DNA of 10,210 nt from NCBI GenBank assembly GCA_021396245.1, contig WNYE01000200.1, forward strand, positions 1-10,210, read 5' to 3'. The stretch's first letter is position 1, and each line of letters begins with the position of its first letter. The notes beneath the pieces were generated by a model that was not told where the DNA came from, searched no databases, and saw nothing but the letters and a program-made list of their open reading frames with translations. Source of the stretch: Sporothrix humicola. Taxonomy: Eukaryota; Ascomycota; Sordariomycetes; Ophiostomatales; Ophiostomataceae. A program made the position numbers and the translations under genes. This document shows, piece by piece, positions 8,336 through 10,210 of the stretch.

Positions 8336-10210
8336 CGTAATATATATTTTATAAATATAATTCGAAGTCGTATTAATTTATAAAGGTTTTTTTTTCTTTA
8401 ACCGTCCGTCGAAAACTTAATTAATAAATAACGTAAATTTTTAAAAAAGTTCGTTTTATAGTTTAATATTTATAAAATAAAAACTATAAGTTTCGTAACG
8501 CGTTTATAAAATTATTAATTAATAAACGTATAATCGCCGACGACGTAAAAGTTTAAAAGTTTATTAAAGTTTTTATAAAGTTATAAAAAGTTATTTATTA
8601 TTTTTATAAAGTTATTATTAAGTTTAATTAATCGTTTATTAATTAATCGGTTACCGACGAGACGGTAAGTTTTAAAAACCGTATATTTACGATTATAAAT
8701 AATATAATAAAGTTTATTTATTTTAATTATTTATTAATATTTAAGTTAAACGATTTATCGTTAACCGTTAAAAAAAACACCGATAAATTTAAAAAAAAAG
8801 TAATTAGTTTATTTAAATAAACTTAGTTTATTTTTATTAAAGTTTTTAATTAATAATAAACGGAGTTAAGTTATATTTTTATTTATTTTATAAATATTTT
8901 ATTTTTTTATTCTGTTAACGATTAATAATTAATTTATCGTCGAGGTAAATAAACGGTAAAAGTATTTTTATTTATAAAAAAATAAACGTTAAAACGAAAA
9001 AATTTAAAAAAGGTTAATATTTTAAAATAAACGGTATTTAAGTTAACCGTTTTAACGCGGTCGTTAAATATACGGTAATTTATTATTTATTATTTAAGTT
9101 TTTTTATCGTTTTTTTTAAATATTTTCGGTAACGTTAAACTTAATTTAATTAAGCATTTTTTATTAAAAAGTTTAAATAATAAACGTTAAACGTTAATAA
9201 GTTAACGTTAACTCGTCGATAAAACGGTAATAACGGTGGAAGTTTTAACGAAAGTATAAAATAACGAGTTATAATTAAAAATATTATAAAATAAAATATA
9301 TAAAGTGTTTTTATTTATATATATTATAAATAACTTTTAAACGGTTAATAAGTAATTAACCGTTAATAAAAGTATTATTTTTCGTATATTAAAGTTTATA
9401 TTTATAACAAAAAATAAAAAGAATTTAATTATATATATTTTATTTTTTAAAAAAAAAATATACTTTAATCGTCAAGCGTTAATAGTTCGTTAAATAATCG
9501 TTATATAATTTACTTATTTTTTATATTTTTTTTAAAACTTTTAAAAGTAAAAGTTAAAAATTTTATTAATATTTTAAAAATATTTTTTAAACTTTTAAAT
9601 ATTATACTCAGTAAGTTATTTAGTTTATTTTATTAAAAAACGAGTCGTTAACTTTTCTCCATAATACGTTACGATATCTTTAACTTTTTTTTTTTCGTTA
9701 ATTAAATTAAGTAAAAGTATAAACTTTTCGTAAACGATTAGTCCACGGTCGGTTTACGGTTTTAATATAAATACCGGAAAAACGTTATAAATTTTAAAAT
9801 ATTTTAAAAAAAGCTTTACTTTTTATATTTACGTATTAACTTTTTTTTAAATTTATACTCGAATATAAGTTAAACTCGTTTTTCGACCGTTTACGAATTA
9901 AAATTTTTTTGTCGATAATTTAATAAATTATTTAAGTTTAAAATTAATATATATATATAATATTTATTATAATATTTTTTTTATAATATTATTTAACGAT
10001 TTTAATACTTTTTTATTTTCATTTAAACTTTATATAATCGCCGAAAGTACTTTATAACGTTTTAAACAACGGTTTTATTTTTATTATTAATAGTTTATTA
10101 AATTATACGTAAGTGAAAATTATATAATACCTTAAAAAATATAATATTAAAAGTTTAATTTAATAAATTATTATATACGAAAACGGCGTTTTATAAAATA
10201 TAAGTTTATT
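8336..10210. repeat. RIP-saturated block, both strands
   Basis: This is the purest mutation signature in the window. In 8401-8700 I count 0 CpA+TpG, 35 ApC+GpT, 20 CpG and 2 GpC. A and T are roughly balanced, so both strands were hit. Surviving C and G are almost all in CpG. Stops, mainly TAA and TAG, crowd all frames I tried, and no intact gene, RNA gene or array is visible. An (at)6 run lies at 9947-9958 amid short A/T palindromes up to about 10000. The block is inferred to be an older or more often mutated repeat than those to its left; its family is unrecognised. The right edge runs off the window. Confidence 0.6.

Noticed and set aside
8530..8553. A + strand frame giving two adjacent Asp residues, resembling the Asp-Asp pair of a reverse transcriptase active site.
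   Set aside because: Only the two Asp fit, the flanking residues do not match a specific family, and TAA follows at once. CpG-retaining gacgac words are expected in RIP-mutated DNA.
1..10210. The whole window could be an ordinary sequence written backwards without complementing, since reversal would swap the scarce CA/TG with the common AC/GT and turn CpG excess into CpG depletion.
   Set aside because: Reversal would require an original genome with almost no AC or GT (0 in 300 bases at 8401-8700), which no natural genome shows, whereas CpA-targeted RIP predicts exactly this. The segment-specific TpG and CpA survival also fits strand-biased mutation. Open stretches seen when reading the letters backwards are explained by the lower TA count in that direction.
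1..10210. A low-GC bacterium, mollicute or organelle genome, with TGA read as Trp.
   Set aside because: No long open frame, tRNA, rRNA or ribosome-binding pattern is visible, stops are mostly TAA, and compact genomes of that kind would be densely coding.

Overview
No intact gene is visible in this window. It reads as a long stretch of extremely AT-rich DNA (about four-fifths A+T in the lines I counted by hand), with a dinucleotide pattern that matches saturating repeat-induced point mutation (RIP). RIP is the premeiotic C-to-T mutation of repeats, preferentially at CpA, known from filamentous ascomycete fungi. By hand count, 8401-8700 contains 0 CpA+TpG against 35 ApC+GpT, with 20 CpG against 2 GpC. 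In 1-300 the CpA+TpG to ApC+GpT count is 1 against 28. TpA is in excess over ApT and TAA stops fill every frame. The likely source is an AT-rich, heterochromatin-like isochore of a Pezizomycotina fungus, built of decayed transposable elements. The species and the element families cannot be named from the sequence alone.

Layout: (1) 1-1140 is heavily mutated with little strand bias. (2) 1141-5220 is strongly T-rich on the + strand, with leftover TpG but almost no CpA (9 against 1 in 3481-4080), as if C-to-T changes fell mainly on the + strand. (3) 5221-5455 is a short, GC-richer, much less mutated island with two inverted repeats; another perfect hairpin lies just to its left at 4980-5019. (4) 5456-8160 has the opposite polarity: it is A-rich, with leftover CpA but few TpG (20 against 2 in 7381-7980), as if C-to-T changes fell on the - strand. 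It holds poly-A tracts, a 51-bp imperfect tandem duplication and a possible relict reading frame on the - strand. (5) 8161-8335 is a second, milder low-mutation patch. (6) 8336-10210 is saturated on both strands, with no obvious skew.

The most unusual feature is the reversal of mutation polarity across the GC island. It suggests that two differently oriented or independently mutated repeat units meet at a short protected spacer. The genes do not work together in any sense visible here; this is a mutation landscape rather than a functional operon.
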